Part shown: positions 1 through 8,342 of the stretch, in pieces
How the letters are laid out: the number at the start of each line of letters is the position of its first letter
How positions within the stretch are numbered: the stretch's first letter is position 1
NCBI GenBank assembly: GCA_019635285.1
Contig: JAHBZS010000006.1
Span: forward strand, 1-64,000
DNA length: 64,000 nucleotides
Reading direction: 5' to 3'
Origin: Rubrivivax sp.
GTDB lineage: Bacteria > Pseudomonadota > Gammaproteobacteria > Burkholderiales > Burkholderiaceae_C
Notes under the pieces: model-generated
Told to the model about the DNA's origin: nothing
What the model saw: the letters and a program-made list of their open reading frames with translations, nothing else
Databases searched by the model: none
Program-made: the position numbers and the translations under genes

Positions 1-255
1 CCGATCCGGCTGGTGTTCGAGCTCTCGCGCGAGGAGAACCCGCGCCTGTTCGATGAACTGAGCCAGTTTCGGCAGGGGCGCAAGCGGGTCAACCGTCTGC
101 GCCTGCTGGCCTACGACGGTCTGCTGGCGCAGCACGGCGTGTTTGCGATGGCTAGCCTGAAGACGCCCGACACGATCAAGGTCCCGAAGGAGCCTGACGT
201 GCAGCAGGCCGCTGCGGTGACGAACGGGGTGTTCCAGCCGGCGATCACGGAATGA
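1..255 (+). CDS. Partial hypothetical protein, 3' end of a gene
   Basis: The frame is open from the first base of the window and ends at a TGA at 253-255, so only the last 84 residues are visible. The visible part is charged (SREENPRLFDELSQFRQGRKRVNRLR) and then turns into a low-complexity tail. I do not recognise the family. The stop overlaps an ATG at 252, and the genes that follow run in the same direction with very short spacing, so this is probably the upstream member of the accessory operon that continues to about 1847. A GTG at 13 could in principle be an internal start, but nothing favours it over an upstream start outside the window. Confidence 0.6.
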   Translation, partial: PIRLVFELSREENPRLFDELSQFRQGRKRVNRLRLLAYDGLLAQHGVFAMASLKTPDTIKVPKEPDVQQAAAVTNGVFQPAITE

Positions 256-321
256 AGGCCGGGAAGGCACGGCGCGGTGACGGCGCTGTTGGGGCGTCCG
301 AACTGTCGAAGATGGGACGGT

Positions 322-749
322 GTGAACGCCTGGTGGTTCTCGAATCCGTCCACGGGCCGCGTCGAAGCCCATCGCAGGACGAGGCCCGCCGCAGGGGTAT
401 CGCTGCCCATGCGCGTTTCGAACTGCAGGGGCGGCGCGCCTCAGCGCCAGGTGGCGGTTCGGCTCGACGATCAGGGGAGCGGTGCTTCATCGCGACGATG
501 GTCTTCGGAGAGGCCTGGCAGACCGATTCGCTGCGCGACTTCAGGGACACGGTCCTGAGGCCGCGGCCTTGGGGGCGCCGCCTGGTGGCGGCCTACTATG
601 CGGCCGGGCCCCGCCTTTGCAGGGTTCTCCAGCTCTGCCCGCCATTGCGGTGGATCACGATCTGCCCGCCATTGCGGTGGATCACGAGGTGTCTGCTGGG
701 CTGCGCAGCAAGCGTCTGGCGCCGCCGATCGGCGAGGCGTCGACCATGA
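322..749 (+). CDS. CFI-box domain protein, apparently frameshifted
   Basis: The C-terminal half contains the block CFIATMVFGEAW followed by LRDFRDTVLRPRPWGRRLVAAYYAAGP. This is the CFI-box signature known from CFI-box-CTERM proteins (Cys-Phe-Ile-Ala-Thr, then LRxFRD and a YY pair). The block lies in the frame that ends at 749. Upstream of about 478 that frame has many A/T third positions, while the neighbouring frame, starting at GTG 322, reads plausibly (NAWWFSNPSTGRVE, SLPMRVSNCRGG) with mostly G/C third positions. I infer one gene with a one-base deletion near 474-483. The alternative is an uninterrupted ORF from ATG 252. The stop overlaps the ATG of the next gene (ATGA at 746-749), which supports translation of the C-terminal frame. 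The function of this family is unknown to me. Confidence 0.5.
634..687 (+). repeat. Two perfect tandem copies of a 27-bp unit
   Basis: The unit at 634-660 (starting tctgcccgcc, ending atcacga) is repeated without change at 661-687. Because 27 is a multiple of three, the duplication stays in frame in the CFI-box ORF and duplicates nine residues (ICPPLRWIT-like). It sits just after the recognisable CFI-box region, so it probably alters only the C-terminal tail. Confidence 0.9.
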
Positions 750-1318
750 AGATCGAGTCACTGTGGCAATGGGGGCTGCTCCTGGCGGTCGCTTTGGTCG
801 TCTCGTGGCAGCTACTCCGGCGCCAACGCGCACTGGTTGCGGAACGGCGGGACCGACCGGCTGATCTGCGGGATGCCGACCTGATCTGGGTGGAGTCGCA
901 GTTCAGGTCGAAGAGCCGCTGGCCCATCGTGGCCAGGGTGGACAGGGCCTATCGGCTGCCGAGCGGTCTGGTCGTGCTGGTTGAACTGAAGACGCGGTCG
1001 ACTGCGGCGGTGAGGGAGTCGGATGTCATCCAGCTCTCGGCGCAGCGGGTGGCCGTGGAGGATGAAATGCGTGTCCAGGTGTCCGACGAGGCTTTCGTGG
1101 TCTTTCCTGGTCGGCACTCAGCGCCGCCGACGGCACGAGCGGTCAGGTTGATGTCGCGGGAGCAGGTCGAAGCCATCGGAGCCAGGCGCCGTCGACTGAT
1201 CGATGGCCTCGACCGCCCGCGGTGGCCCGACAGCGAGCATGTTTGTCACGGCTGTGGGCAGCGAGCGGCCTGCGGCGCCGCTGGCGAGGGCCTGGCGGGT
1301 GCGGTCCGGAGGCGCTAG
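746..1318 (+). CDS. Membrane-anchored Cas4-like PD-(D/E)XK nuclease-family protein
   Basis: The 190-residue product starts with one hydrophobic segment (about residues 9-21) followed by Arg-rich sequence, suggesting an N-terminal anchor with a cytoplasmic body. The body shows the layout of the Cas4/RecB-type PD-(D/E)XK fold: Asp66 in VARVDRAY, then GLVVLVELKTR with Glu80-x-Lys82, then Gln96 in VIQLSAQ. The C-terminus has three cysteines spaced C-x2-C-x5-C (167, 170, 176), as in the iron-sulphur motif of Cas4 proteins; the usual fourth N-terminal cysteine is absent. Its ATG overlaps the stop of the CFI-box ORF, and the XRE gene begins two bases after its stop, so these are co-transcribed. No cas genes or CRISPR array occur here. 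A role in DNA processing on a mobile element is inference. Confidence 0.6.
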   Translation: MKIESLWQWGLLLAVALVVSWQLLRRQRALVAERRDRPADLRDADLIWVESQFRSKSRWPIVARVDRAYRLPSGLVVLVELKTRSTAAVRESDVIQLSAQRVAVEDEMRVQVSDEAFVVFPGRHSAPPTARAVRLMSREQVEAIGARRRRLIDGLDRPRWPDSEHVCHGCGQRAACGAAGEGLAGAVRRR

Positions 1319-1319
1319 A

Positions 1320-1847
1320 ATGTCCAAAATATTCGACAATTCGTCGGACCAAGCTGTGGACCTCTCCAACCTGGGCACCATCATCCGCGAGCGGCGCGAG
1401 GCGCTGGGACTGACGCAGTCGCGGCTTGCGCAACTGAGCGGGCTTTCGCGGCAGACACTGGTCGGCCTGGAAGCCGGCGCTCTGAGCGATCTGGGATTCA
1501 ATCGGGTCGCGCAGGTGCTGGCCGTGCTGGGGCTGGACCTCGATCCGCCCAGCCAGGCAGCGCGCGCTCGGAAGCGGGGCCTGTGGATGGCGGCGAAGAA
1601 CGCCAGCGTGAGCTACGTCCATGAGGTGCCGCCCGACACGCTCGGCCATGCGCTGGTCAGCGGCAGCGTACCGAAGGGCTACGCGGCCCACCTGACGCAC
1701 CTGCTCGACGAGGCGCCGGTGCCCCTGGTGGTGATGGCCGTGGAGGAAGCCGCCGCGAACGAGGGCGTGGCCCCCAAGGCTGTGTGGCGCAACGTCGCGA
1801 AGCTCGCCAGGTCACTGGCCGTCCACCGACACAGTCTCTGGACGTAG
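1320..1847 (+). CDS. XRE-family helix-turn-helix regulator
   Basis: The 175-residue product has a clear XRE/HipB-like helix-turn-helix at about residues 18-75 (IIRERREALGLTQSRLAQLSGLSRQTLVGLEAGA). The remaining 90 residues form a second region that I cannot assign to a family. The ATG at 1320 is one base after the TAG of the Cas4-like gene, so it is very probably translated from the same message. It most likely regulates its own operon. The N-terminal part resembles HipB-type antitoxins, but no HipA-like kinase is nearby, so a toxin-antitoxin role is not supported. Confidence 0.75.
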   Translation: MSKIFDNSSDQAVDLSNLGTIIRERREALGLTQSRLAQLSGLSRQTLVGLEAGALSDLGFNRVAQVLAVLGLDLDPPSQAARARKRGLWMAAKNASVSYVHEVPPDTLGHALVSGSVPKGYAAHLTHLLDEAPVPLVVMAVEEAAANEGVAPKAVWRNVAKLARSLAVHRHSLWT

Positions 1848-1882
1848 AGGAATCCGCGGCGATGCACGCTCTCTTGTGCGTG

Positions 1883-1911
1883 TTGACAACAGCTACACAA
1901 GTGGTCAGAAT
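1883..1911 (+). promoter_or_regulatory. Promoter of the toxin-antitoxin operon
   Basis: A consensus -35 TTGACA (1883-1888) is followed after 17 bases by CAGAAT (1906-1911). Downstream, at 1925-1936, is a short dyad (GTCT, ACAC, AGAC), and ctacaca occurs twice (1893-1899 and 1927-1933). These are candidate operators for the DUF1778 antitoxin, since this class is usually autoregulated at such sites. Confidence 0.55.
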
Positions 1912-1955
1912 TCGTGTATTCTTTGTCTACACAGACGACCCTTCAGGAACTTCAC

Positions 1956-2237
1956 ATGCGCGACGCCGCGATCAACCTTCGAGCCAAGCCCGAACAGCGC
2001 GACCTGATCGACCAGGCGGCTTCGATGCTGGGCAAGAACCGGTCCGACTTCATGCTGGAGGCGGCCTGCGATCGTGCCCAGTCGGTTCTGCTTGATCAGG
2101 TGTACTTTCGACTCGACGAACGGCGCTTCAAGGACTTCGTCCGACTGCTGGATGCGCCACCCTCAGCCAATGCGGGGCTGGAGCGACTGATGGCAGTGAA
2201 GGCACCGTGGGCCGAGCGTGCCGCACGCAAGGCTTAG
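1956..2237 (+). CDS. DUF1778 antitoxin (TacA-type, ribbon-helix-helix)
   Basis: The 93-residue product begins MRDAAINLRAKPEQRDLIDQAASMLGKNRSDFMLEAA, the characteristic start of DUF1778/TacA antitoxins: an RHH DNA-binding domain followed by a flexible toxin-wrapping C-terminus. The ATG at 1956 has AGGA at 1945-1948, seven bases upstream. It lies 27 bp ahead of a GNAT-fold gene, the standard order for this toxin-antitoxin class. It should neutralise the toxin by binding it and should repress the operon through the dyad upstream. Confidence 0.9.
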   Translation: MRDAAINLRAKPEQRDLIDQAASMLGKNRSDFMLEAACDRAQSVLLDQVYFRLDERRFKDFVRLLDAPPSANAGLERLMAVKAPWAERAARKA

Positions 2238-2264
2238 CTTTGGGCCGAGCACAAGCGGGGCATC

Positions 2265-2747
2265 GTGCAGCTGGCGGCGCCTGAACCGCTGAGCATCGGT
2301 CACCGCATCGATGCGTTCGACTGCGGCGAGCCGGTGCTCGATGAATGGCTGCGCAAACGAGCGATTGGCAACCAGTCGAGCGGTGCCAGCCGCACCTTTG
2401 TCGTCGCCGACGCATCGGGCCGCGTGATGGGCTACTACGCCCTGGCAGCTGGGGCTGTGGCGCATGCGACGGCAACAAGCGCGGTCCGGAGGAACATGCC
2501 CGACCCTGTCCCGGTCCTGGTTCTGGGTCGCCTCGCGGTGGATCGGCAGGCGCAGGGCATGAAGCTGGGTGCTTCGTTGCTGCAGGACGCGGTGAAGCGG
2601 GCCATCGGCGTATCGGCCGACGCTGGCATCCGTGCGCTGCTGGTGCATGCGTTGTCGGAGCCCGCCAAGCAGTTCTATCTGCACTACGGCTTCCAAGCGT
2701 CAACGCTGCATCCGATGACCTTGATGATGAGGTTGCCGCACCCTTGA
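2265..2747 (+). CDS. GNAT-family acetyltransferase toxin (TacT/AtaT-type)
   Basis: The 160-residue product is the partner of the preceding DUF1778 antitoxin. Toxins of this family transfer an acetyl group from acetyl-CoA to aminoacyl-tRNA and block translation. The start MQLAAPEPLSIGHRIDAFDCGEPVLDEWLRKRA is typical of the family. The acetyl-CoA pyrophosphate loop is the QAQGMKLG region at about 95-102, and the C-terminal FYLHYGF (137-143) supplies the tyrosine expected at the active site. The start is a GTG at 2265 preceded by a G-rich ribosome-binding stretch. The length is normal and no lesion is seen, so the pair looks functional. Confidence 0.9.
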   Translation: MQLAAPEPLSIGHRIDAFDCGEPVLDEWLRKRAIGNQSSGASRTFVVADASGRVMGYYALAAGAVAHATATSAVRRNMPDPVPVLVLGRLAVDRQAQGMKLGASLLQDAVKRAIGVSADAGIRALLVHALSEPAKQFYLHYGFQASTLHPMTLMMRLPHP

Positions 2748-3177
2748 AATGAAGGGCCGGCAATACGTTCTCAGGCTCTGCAGATGGCATGACGGCCCGA
2801 CGTCATCGTCGTCATGCCACGTAAGGTGAACAGCGATGTCGCGAGGCAAGCAGCGGTCTTCGGAGACTCAGTGATCCGTTGCGAGACGCGGTGGACCGGC
2901 CCACAATGTCACTGGTTCGAGGTCTGTTTACTGCGTGTGCAGTGTGGGGGAACAGGCGGGGGAACGGTCAAGTTCCCGAACGCAGAAACTCTCATACAGA
3001 TCAAGAACTTAGGTCGCCACTTTGGGTCCCATCAGCCACCCCAACGATCTTCGCTGACGGCATGAGCCGGCCCTCTGCGCCGGCATCAGCGAGCGGTTTC
3101 AACGCCGACCACTGCCCTGCCGCAAGCGCGCTGCGCCGCCTGAAGGCGCCCGCCGCGGAGGGCCGCGGGCCGTCTTC
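2748..3177. other. Gene-free junction after the toxin-antitoxin pair
   Basis: About 430 bp without a convincing gene. It contains a perfect 10-bp inverted repeat (2785-2794 and 2810-2819) and a repeated octamer gggggaac (2946-2953, 2958-2965). Base composition appears less GC-rich than the following catabolic region. This may be the edge of the accessory strip, but I see no integrase and no tRNA target site. Confidence 0.4.
2785..2819. repeat. Perfect 10-bp inverted repeat
   Basis: tggcatgacg (2785-2794) and cgtcatgcca (2810-2819) are perfectly complementary and separated by 15 bases. The position, 38 bp after the toxin stop, suits a transcript-end hairpin, but no T-run follows. An operator or recombination site is also possible. 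Confidence 0.6.
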
Positions 3178-5421
3178 TCAGGCGAAGTCGACGAACTTGC
3201 TGAACGGCATCTCGCGCAGGCGCTTGCCGGTGACGGCGAAGATCGCCGCCGCCAGCGCCGGCGCAGCAGGCGGGACGGGCGGTTCGCCGATGCCGCGCAC
3301 GCGCGGCGCGTTCTGCAGCCCGCGCACCTGGATCTCCGGGCACTGGTCCAGGCGCATGCCCGGATGCTGCGGAAAGTTGCTCTGCTGCGCCATGCCGTCG
3401 GCATAGGTGATCTCGCAGTTCATCGCGTGCCCCAGCCCCCACACCACCGCGCCCTTGACGTGGTTGTCGAAGTTGACGGGGTCGACGACGCGGCCCACGT
3501 CCGCCGCCACGAAGACCTTGTCGATGCGGATGCCCTTGTCGGTGCGGGTGACCTCCACGACCTCGGCCACCGGCACGCCGAAGCTCTCGACGAAGGCCAG
3601 GCCGCGGCCGCGGTCGGGCGCCAGCTTCGTGCCCCAGTTCGACATCTCGCCCACCGCTTCCAGCACCTTGCGCGCCACCTCGTGGTTGCACAGGCGCAGC
3701 CGCTCCTGCAGCGGGTCGGCGCCGGCGGCGTGGATCAGTTCGTCCAGCAAGGCGTTGGCGAAGAAGCCCTGCGAGGACGCGCCCACCGAGCGCCACGAAC
3801 TGGTGGGCGCCAGTTCCGGCACCTTGTAGGCGCGCATGCGGAAGTTCGGGATGGCGAAGGGCTGGTTCCAGGCGCCCGCGGCGATCTGTCCGTCCGCGCC
3901 CGGCGGCCGGGCCTGGCCCAGGCGGGCCGACTGCGACGCCGACGAGCTGACCGTGGCCACCTGCAGGTCGTAGGCCTGCACCTGGCCGTCCTTGACCACA
4001 CCCTTGCCGCGGGCCATGCCGATCTGGCGCGGAAAGTCGTGTGCGAAGTCTTCCTCGCGCGTGTAGGTCAGCTTCACCGGCGTGCCGGGCAGCTGCTTGG
4101 CGATCTCCGCGCACAAGGTGACGAACTCGAACTCCAGGCGGTGGCCGAAGCTGCCGCCGGCGTACTGCTGGTGGAAGCGCACCTGCTCGGGCGGGTGGCC
4201 CGTCACCGCGGCCACCTTCTGCTGCACGAAGCGCGGCATCTGGTGGGCCACCCACACGTCCACGCCGTCGGGGCCGACCTTGACGATGGCGTTCAGCGGC
4301 TCCAGCGGCTGGTGCGCCACGTAGGGCGCGCGGTATTCGGCCTCGATGACCGGGCCTTGCGCCAGCGCCTGGTCGACGTTGCCGTCGTGGCGCCACTCCT
4401 TGTCCAGCCGCTCCGGCGTAAAGCTGGCGGCCACCGCGTCCCAGTGCCCCTGCATGTCGGCCGGGTAGGGCGCCGGCCCCCAGTCGCAGTCGATGGCCTT
4501 GGCCGCCTGGAAGGCGCGCCAGGTGTTGTTGGCCACCACGGCCACGCCGTGGGTCACCGGCACGATCTTCTGCACGCCGCGCATCCCCTTGGCTTTGGCG
4601 TCGTCGTAGCGCTCGAGCGCGCCGCCCTGGCGGGGGTTGACGCGCACCGCGGCGTAGACCATGCCGTCCATCGACAGGTCGATGCCGTAGCGCAGGGTGC
4701 CGGTGGACTTGGCGACGATATCCAGGCGTTGCACCGGCTTGCCGATCAGCCGCCATGCCGACGGCTCGCGCAGCGTCACCTGGGTGACCGGCTCCAGCGT
4801 GGCGGCCAGCTCGGCCAGTTCGGTGTACATCAGCCGCTGGCCGTCGGGCAGCTGCACCGCACCGTGCGCCGTCTTCAGCTGCGCCACCGGCACGCCGGTC
4901 TTCTTCGACGCGGCCAGCTTGAGCGTCTCGCGCGCCACGGCGCCGGCTTCGCGCAGCTTGTCGAAGCTGTCGGGCACCGTGGACGAGCCGCCCGTCACCA
5001 TCAACCCGATGAGCTTGAACACGCCGCCCATCGCGGCGCGCATCGTCTCGGCCGGGAAGCTGGTGTCCGACGACAGGAAGGGCACCTGCTCGCTGGCCAG
5101 CGCCGTGTTGTAGTAGGCCGCGGACGGGGTGGCCGGCTCGACGCGGAACTGCCCGAAGTCCAGGTCCAGCTCCTCGGCCAGCAGCAGCGCCTGCACCGAG
5201 TTGGCGCCCTGGCCCAGGTCGACGTGCGAGCTGATCAGCGTCACCGCGTCCTTGTCGATCTTGACCCACGGGTTCAGCGCGGCCTGGCCGGGCTTGAGCC
5301 CGTCGCGCAGCGGGTTAGCGTGCGGCGTGCGCACCTTGTAGATGCCGAAGGCGACGCCGCCCGCAATGGCGGCCGAGCCGATGAGCAGGGTGCGGCGGGC
5401 GATGGTGGCGGCGCGTCCCAT
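3178..5421 (-). CDS. Molybdenum hydroxylase large subunit (IorB-like), Tat-exported
   Basis: The 747-residue product is the molybdopterin-binding subunit of a xanthine-oxidase-family hydroxylase of the isoquinoline 1-oxidoreductase beta (IorB/COG1529) type, which hydroxylates aromatic heterocycles or aldehydes with water. The N-terminus MGRAATIARRTLLIGSAAIAGG has a twin-arginine motif and a hydrophobic stretch, so periplasmic export is expected. Near the C-terminus, RGIGEPPVPPAAPAL carries the Glu that acts as general base in this family. The start at 5421 lies two bases after the stop of the [2Fe-2S] subunit gene. The open frame extends upstream to 5970 but only through the small-subunit gene. 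Actual substrate is unknown; no FAD or cytochrome subunit is encoded beside it. Confidence 0.88.
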   Translation of the reverse strand: MGRAATIARRTLLIGSAAIAGGVAFGIYKVRTPHANPLRDGLKPGQAALNPWVKIDKDAVTLISSHVDLGQGANSVQALLLAEELDLDFGQFRVEPATPSAAYYNTALASEQVPFLSSDTSFPAETMRAAMGGVFKLIGLMVTGGSSTVPDSFDKLREAGAVARETLKLAASKKTGVPVAQLKTAHGAVQLPDGQRLMYTELAELAATLEPVTQVTLREPSAWRLIGKPVQRLDIVAKSTGTLRYGIDLSMDGMVYAAVRVNPRQGGALERYDDAKAKGMRGVQKIVPVTHGVAVVANNTWRAFQAAKAIDCDWGPAPYPADMQGHWDAVAASFTPERLDKEWRHDGNVDQALAQGPVIEAEYRAPYVAHQPLEPLNAIVKVGPDGVDVWVAHQMPRFVQQKVAAVTGHPPEQVRFHQQYAGGSFGHRLEFEFVTLCAEIAKQLPGTPVKLTYTREEDFAHDFPRQIGMARGKGVVKDGQVQAYDLQVATVSSSASQSARLGQARPPGADGQIAAGAWNQPFAIPNFRMRAYKVPELAPTSSWRSVGASSQGFFANALLDELIHAAGADPLQERLRLCNHEVARKVLEAVGEMSNWGTKLAPDRGRGLAFVESFGVPVAEVVEVTRTDKGIRIDKVFVAADVGRVVDPVNFDNHVKGAVVWGLGHAMNCEITYADGMAQQSNFPQHPGMRLDQCPEIQVRGLQNAPRVRGIGEPPVPPAAPALAAAIFAVTGKRLREMPFSKFVDFA

Positions 5422-5423
5422 GC

Positions 5424-5882
5424 TCAGGCTCCCTTCGAGCGGGCGGCGGACTTCACCGCCTCGCGGATGCGCGGGTAGGTGCCGCAGCGGCACAGGTTGG
5501 CGCCCATCGCCAGGTCGATCTCGGCGTCCGTCGGCATGCCGGTGGCGTTGGCCAGGAACGCGGCCGCCGTCATCATCTGGCCCGACTGGCAGTAGCCGCA
5601 TTGCGCGACCTGGTGCTCGATCCACGCCTTCTGCACCGCATGCAGCGCCTCCGGCTGGCCCAGGCCTTCGATGGTGCGCACCGGTGCCGTCACCGCGCCC
5701 ACCGGCATGGAGCATGAGCGCACCGGCGCCCCGCCGATATGCACGGTGCAGGCGCCGCAGTAGCCGATGCCGCAGCCGTACTTGGGGCCGGTGATGCGCA
5801 GCTCGTCGCGCAGCACCCACAACAGGGGCATCTCCGGCTCGACGTCCACCTCGTGGTCGCGGCCATTCACGTTCAGGTTCAT
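5424..5882 (-). CDS. Molybdenum hydroxylase [2Fe-2S] small subunit (IorA-like)
   Basis: The 152-residue product carries the two [2Fe-2S] clusters that pass electrons away from the molybdenum centre. Cluster one is bound by Cys37, Cys42, Cys45 and Cys57 (CGIGYCGAC pattern) and cluster two by Cys95, Cys98, Cys131 and Cys133 (CGYCQSG, CRCG). It is the first gene of a two-gene operon with the large subunit. It has no signal peptide, so it is presumably exported by riding with the Tat-bearing large subunit. The region 5883-6002 upstream is shared with the divergent DJ-1 gene. Confidence 0.92.
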   Translation of the reverse strand: MNLNVNGRDHEVDVEPEMPLLWVLRDELRITGPKYGCGIGYCGACTVHIGGAPVRSCSMPVGAVTAPVRTIEGLGQPEALHAVQKAWIEHQVAQCGYCQSGQMMTAAAFLANATGMPTDAEIDLAMGANLCRCGTYPRIREAVKSAARSKGA

Positions 5883-6002
5883 CGGGGGTCCTTGGTGGGG
5901 TGATCCCGATTGTGATGCCGAGTCGGCCCGGCTGCAGGCGCAGGGTTCGCGGCGTCCGTCGGGCTAGCATGCGTGCGATTGCCGAGGCCCCGCCTGTCTG
6001 CC

Positions 6003-6623
6003 ATGCACACCGCCATCCTCACTTTTGAAGGCTTCAACGAGCTGGACTCGCTGATCGCGCTGGGCATCCTGAACCGCATCAAGCAGCCCGGCTGGCGCGT
6101 GTCCATCGCCTGCCCCAGCCCCAGCGTGCGCTCGATGAACGGCGTCGTCGTCGAACGGCAGGCCACGCTGGAAGAGGCGGCCGCGGCCGACGCGGTGATC
6201 GTCGGCAGCGGCCTGCAGACGCGCGAGGTGGTCGCCGACGCCGCGCTGATGGCGCGGCTGCGGCTCGATCCGGCGCGTCAACTGATCGGCGCGCAGTGCT
6301 CCGGCACGCTGGTGCTGGCCAAGCTGGGCTTGCTGGATGGCGTGTCCGCCTGCACGGACCTGACGACCCGGCCCTGGGTCCAGGAGGCCGGGGTCAGTGT
6401 GCTGGACCGGCCCTTCTTCGCGCGCGACAACATCGCCACGGCCGGCGGCTGCCTCGCGTCGCAGTACCTGGCCGCCTGGGTCATCGCCCGCTTCGCAGGC
6501 GTGGAGGCGGCCCGCGGTGCGCTGCACTACGTGGCCCCGGTGGGCGAGAAGGAGACCTACGTGTCGCGGGCGCTCGACAACGTCGCGCCCTATCTGCCGA
6601 GCCGCGTCGCGACGCCTGCGTGA
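6003..6623 (+). CDS. DJ-1/PfpI family protein
   Basis: The 206-residue product has the class I glutamine amidotransferase-like fold of DJ-1/PfpI proteins: MHTAILTFEGFNELDSL at the N-terminus and the nucleophile elbow IGAQCSG with Cys99. Members include glyoxalase III-like enzymes, isonitrile hydratases and redox sensors, so the chemistry cannot be fixed. I chose ATG 6003 because the family begins at that point; ATG 5973 would add ten unrelated residues. It is divergent from the molybdenum hydroxylase operon, 120 bp away. Confidence 0.8.
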   Translation: MHTAILTFEGFNELDSLIALGILNRIKQPGWRVSIACPSPSVRSMNGVVVERQATLEEAAAADAVIVGSGLQTREVVADAALMARLRLDPARQLIGAQCSGTLVLAKLGLLDGVSACTDLTTRPWVQEAGVSVLDRPFFARDNIATAGGCLASQYLAAWVIARFAGVEAARGALHYVAPVGEKETYVSRALDNVAPYLPSRVATPA

Positions 6624-6682
6624 GCCGGTCGCGACGGGCGGCTGTGCCCCGTCGCATTGGACGCGAAGAGGGGCGAGTGACG

Positions 6683-8272
6683 CTAACGCTCGGCGATGAA
6701 GTGCTGCGTGGTCACCGTCTCGCCCGGCAGCAGGAAGCTGCGCACGCGCAGCTCCAGCTCCTGGTCGGCCAAGGTGGCGCGTGAGCGCTGATGCAGGTAG
6801 TCGGCCCAGGACGTGACGATGAAGCGCTCGACGTAGCGCGACGGGTCCGACAGGTCGCGGTAGGCGCGCCAGAAGGTGGCGCCGTCGCGCCGGCGCGGCG
6901 CGCGCAGCTGGCTCAGCGCATCGAGAAACTCCGCGCTGTGCTCGGCGGCGACGCGGTAGCCCAGTTCCACCGCCACCGGGCCGGCGGCGGGGTCGGGTTC
7001 GTCGGCGACGAAGAAGTCGTCCCAGCGCGTGGTCACGGTCACTTCCTCGGCCTGGCCCATGCGCAGCGGGAAAGGCCTGATGAGCAGCAGGCCGGCCGCC
7101 ATGCTGGCCGCGGCCACGCTCAGCGCGAAGCCCAGGCTGACGATGTCCGACAGCGCGCCCCAGAAGGCCGAGCAGATGGCGAAGGCGCCCAGCGCGCACA
7201 GCGTGTGCAGCGCCAGCGCACGCGCGCGCACCCACATCGGCACGCTGGTCTGAGTGGCGGTGTTGAAGGTGGACATCACCGCCATCCAGCAGGCGCCGCC
7301 GACGGCCAGCGCCGGGTAGACCAGCACCTTCTGCGTGGAGAACGCCGCCACCAGCATCACGCCGGCGTAGAGCACGCAGCCGCCGCCGACCAGCCGCTCC
7401 AGCCCGGCGCTGGCGCGCAGCCGGCCGATCACCAGGCCGGCGGCCACCGCACCGCCGCCCATGCAGCCGACCAGCAGGCCGACGCCGGCCGCGCCCAGGC
7501 CCAGCTGGCGCTGGCCGATCACCGGCAGCAGCGCCCACAGCGCCGAGCCGGCGCCGCTGTAGGCCACCGTGCGCACCAACTGCGCCAGCACCGTCTGCGA
7601 ATGGCGCGCGAAGCGCAGCCCGGCCAGCATGCCGCCCCACAGCCGCTCGGCCGGCAGCCGCGACGGCGGATGGGGCTTGGGCGGCCAGCGGCGGATGGCC
7701 TGCAGCATGATCAGCGAGCCGACCACGGTGATGACGAAGTTCCAGGTGCTGCCGGCCAAGGACGACACCACGCCCGCCAGCGCCGGCCCGATGGCCCGCG
7801 CGCCGTTGTAGGCGATGGAGATGGCGGTGATGGCGTTGGGCAGCTCCTCGCGCGGCACCGCGTCGGCGATGGTGGAGTTCCAGGCCGGCGACATCATCGC
7901 GGTGCAGGCGCCGGCGACGAAGACGAAGAACAGCAACGTGGCCGGCCCGCCGATGCCCACGAACAGCAGCACCGACAGCAAGGCGCCGGTGACGGCCTGC
8001 ACGGCCAGCGCGCCCAGGATCAGCCGCCGCCGGTCGGCGATGTCGGCCAGCACGCCGGCCGGCAGCGACAGCAGGAACATCGGCAGGAACACCGCGGTCT
8101 GCACCAGCGCGGACAGGAAGGACGAGCCGGTCAGCTCCACCATCATCCAGGCGGCGGCCATGGTCTGCATGGCATTGGCCACGTAGTACAGCCCGCCGCT
8201 CTGCCACAGCGCGCGGAAGGCCTGGTGGCGCAGCGTGGACCAGGTATCCAGCGGGGGCGTCGGCGCATCCAT
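6683..8272 (-). CDS. MFS_3-type transporter with C-terminal cytoplasmic domain
   Basis: The 529-residue inner-membrane protein belongs to the MFS_3 ('transmembrane secretion effector', EntS-like) group. After [42 protein letters not shown] there are about twelve hydrophobic helices to roughly residue 405. The last 115 residues ([12 protein letters not shown] to HFIAER) form a soluble domain that resembles the monooxygenase-like tail commonly fused in this group. The DRRR loop after helix 2 is the usual MFS cytoplasmic motif. Start 8272 is chosen because the open frame continues upstream into the divergent SDR. An efflux role is likely; the substrate is unknown. Confidence 0.85.
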   Translation of the reverse strand: MDAPTPPLDTWSTLRHQAFRALWQSGGLYYVANAMQTMAAAWMMVELTGSSFLSALVQTAVFLPMFLLSLPAGVLADIADRRRLILGALAVQAVTGALLSVLLFVGIGGPATLLFFVFVAGACTAMMSPAWNSTIADAVPREELPNAITAISIAYNGARAIGPALAGVVSSLAGSTWNFVITVVGSLIMLQAIRRWPPKPHPPSRLPAERLWGGMLAGLRFARHSQTVLAQLVRTVAYSGAGSALWALLPVIGQRQLGLGAAGVGLLVGCMGGGAVAAGLVIGRLRASAGLERLVGGGCVLYAGVMLVAAFSTQKVLVYPALAVGGACWMAVMSTFNTATQTSVPMWVRARALALHTLCALGAFAICSAFWGALSDIVSLGFALSVAAASMAAGLLLIRPFPLRMGQAEEVTVTTRWDDFFVADEPDPAAGPVAVELGYRVAAEHSAEFLDALSQLRAPRRRDGATFWRAYRDLSDPSRYVERFIVTSWADYLHQRSRATLADQELELRVRSFLLPGETVTTQHFIAER

Positions 8273-8342
8273 CGCCGTGCATTGTCGGCGGTGTGTGCGG
8301 CGCTGCGATACTGGCGTGACCACGACAGGGCAGGAGGGCAGC

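Noticed and set aside
746-1318. Cas4-like gene as part of a CRISPR-Cas locus
   Set aside because: No cas1, cas2 or effector gene and no repeat-spacer array is present within the window.
2900-2970. A tRNA-like ggttcga stretch
   Set aside because: No acceptor, D or anticodon stems can be built around it.
2814-3065. An 83-codon ORF in the junction after the toxin-antitoxin pair
   Set aside because: No ribosome-binding site, mixed third positions and no recognisable motif.
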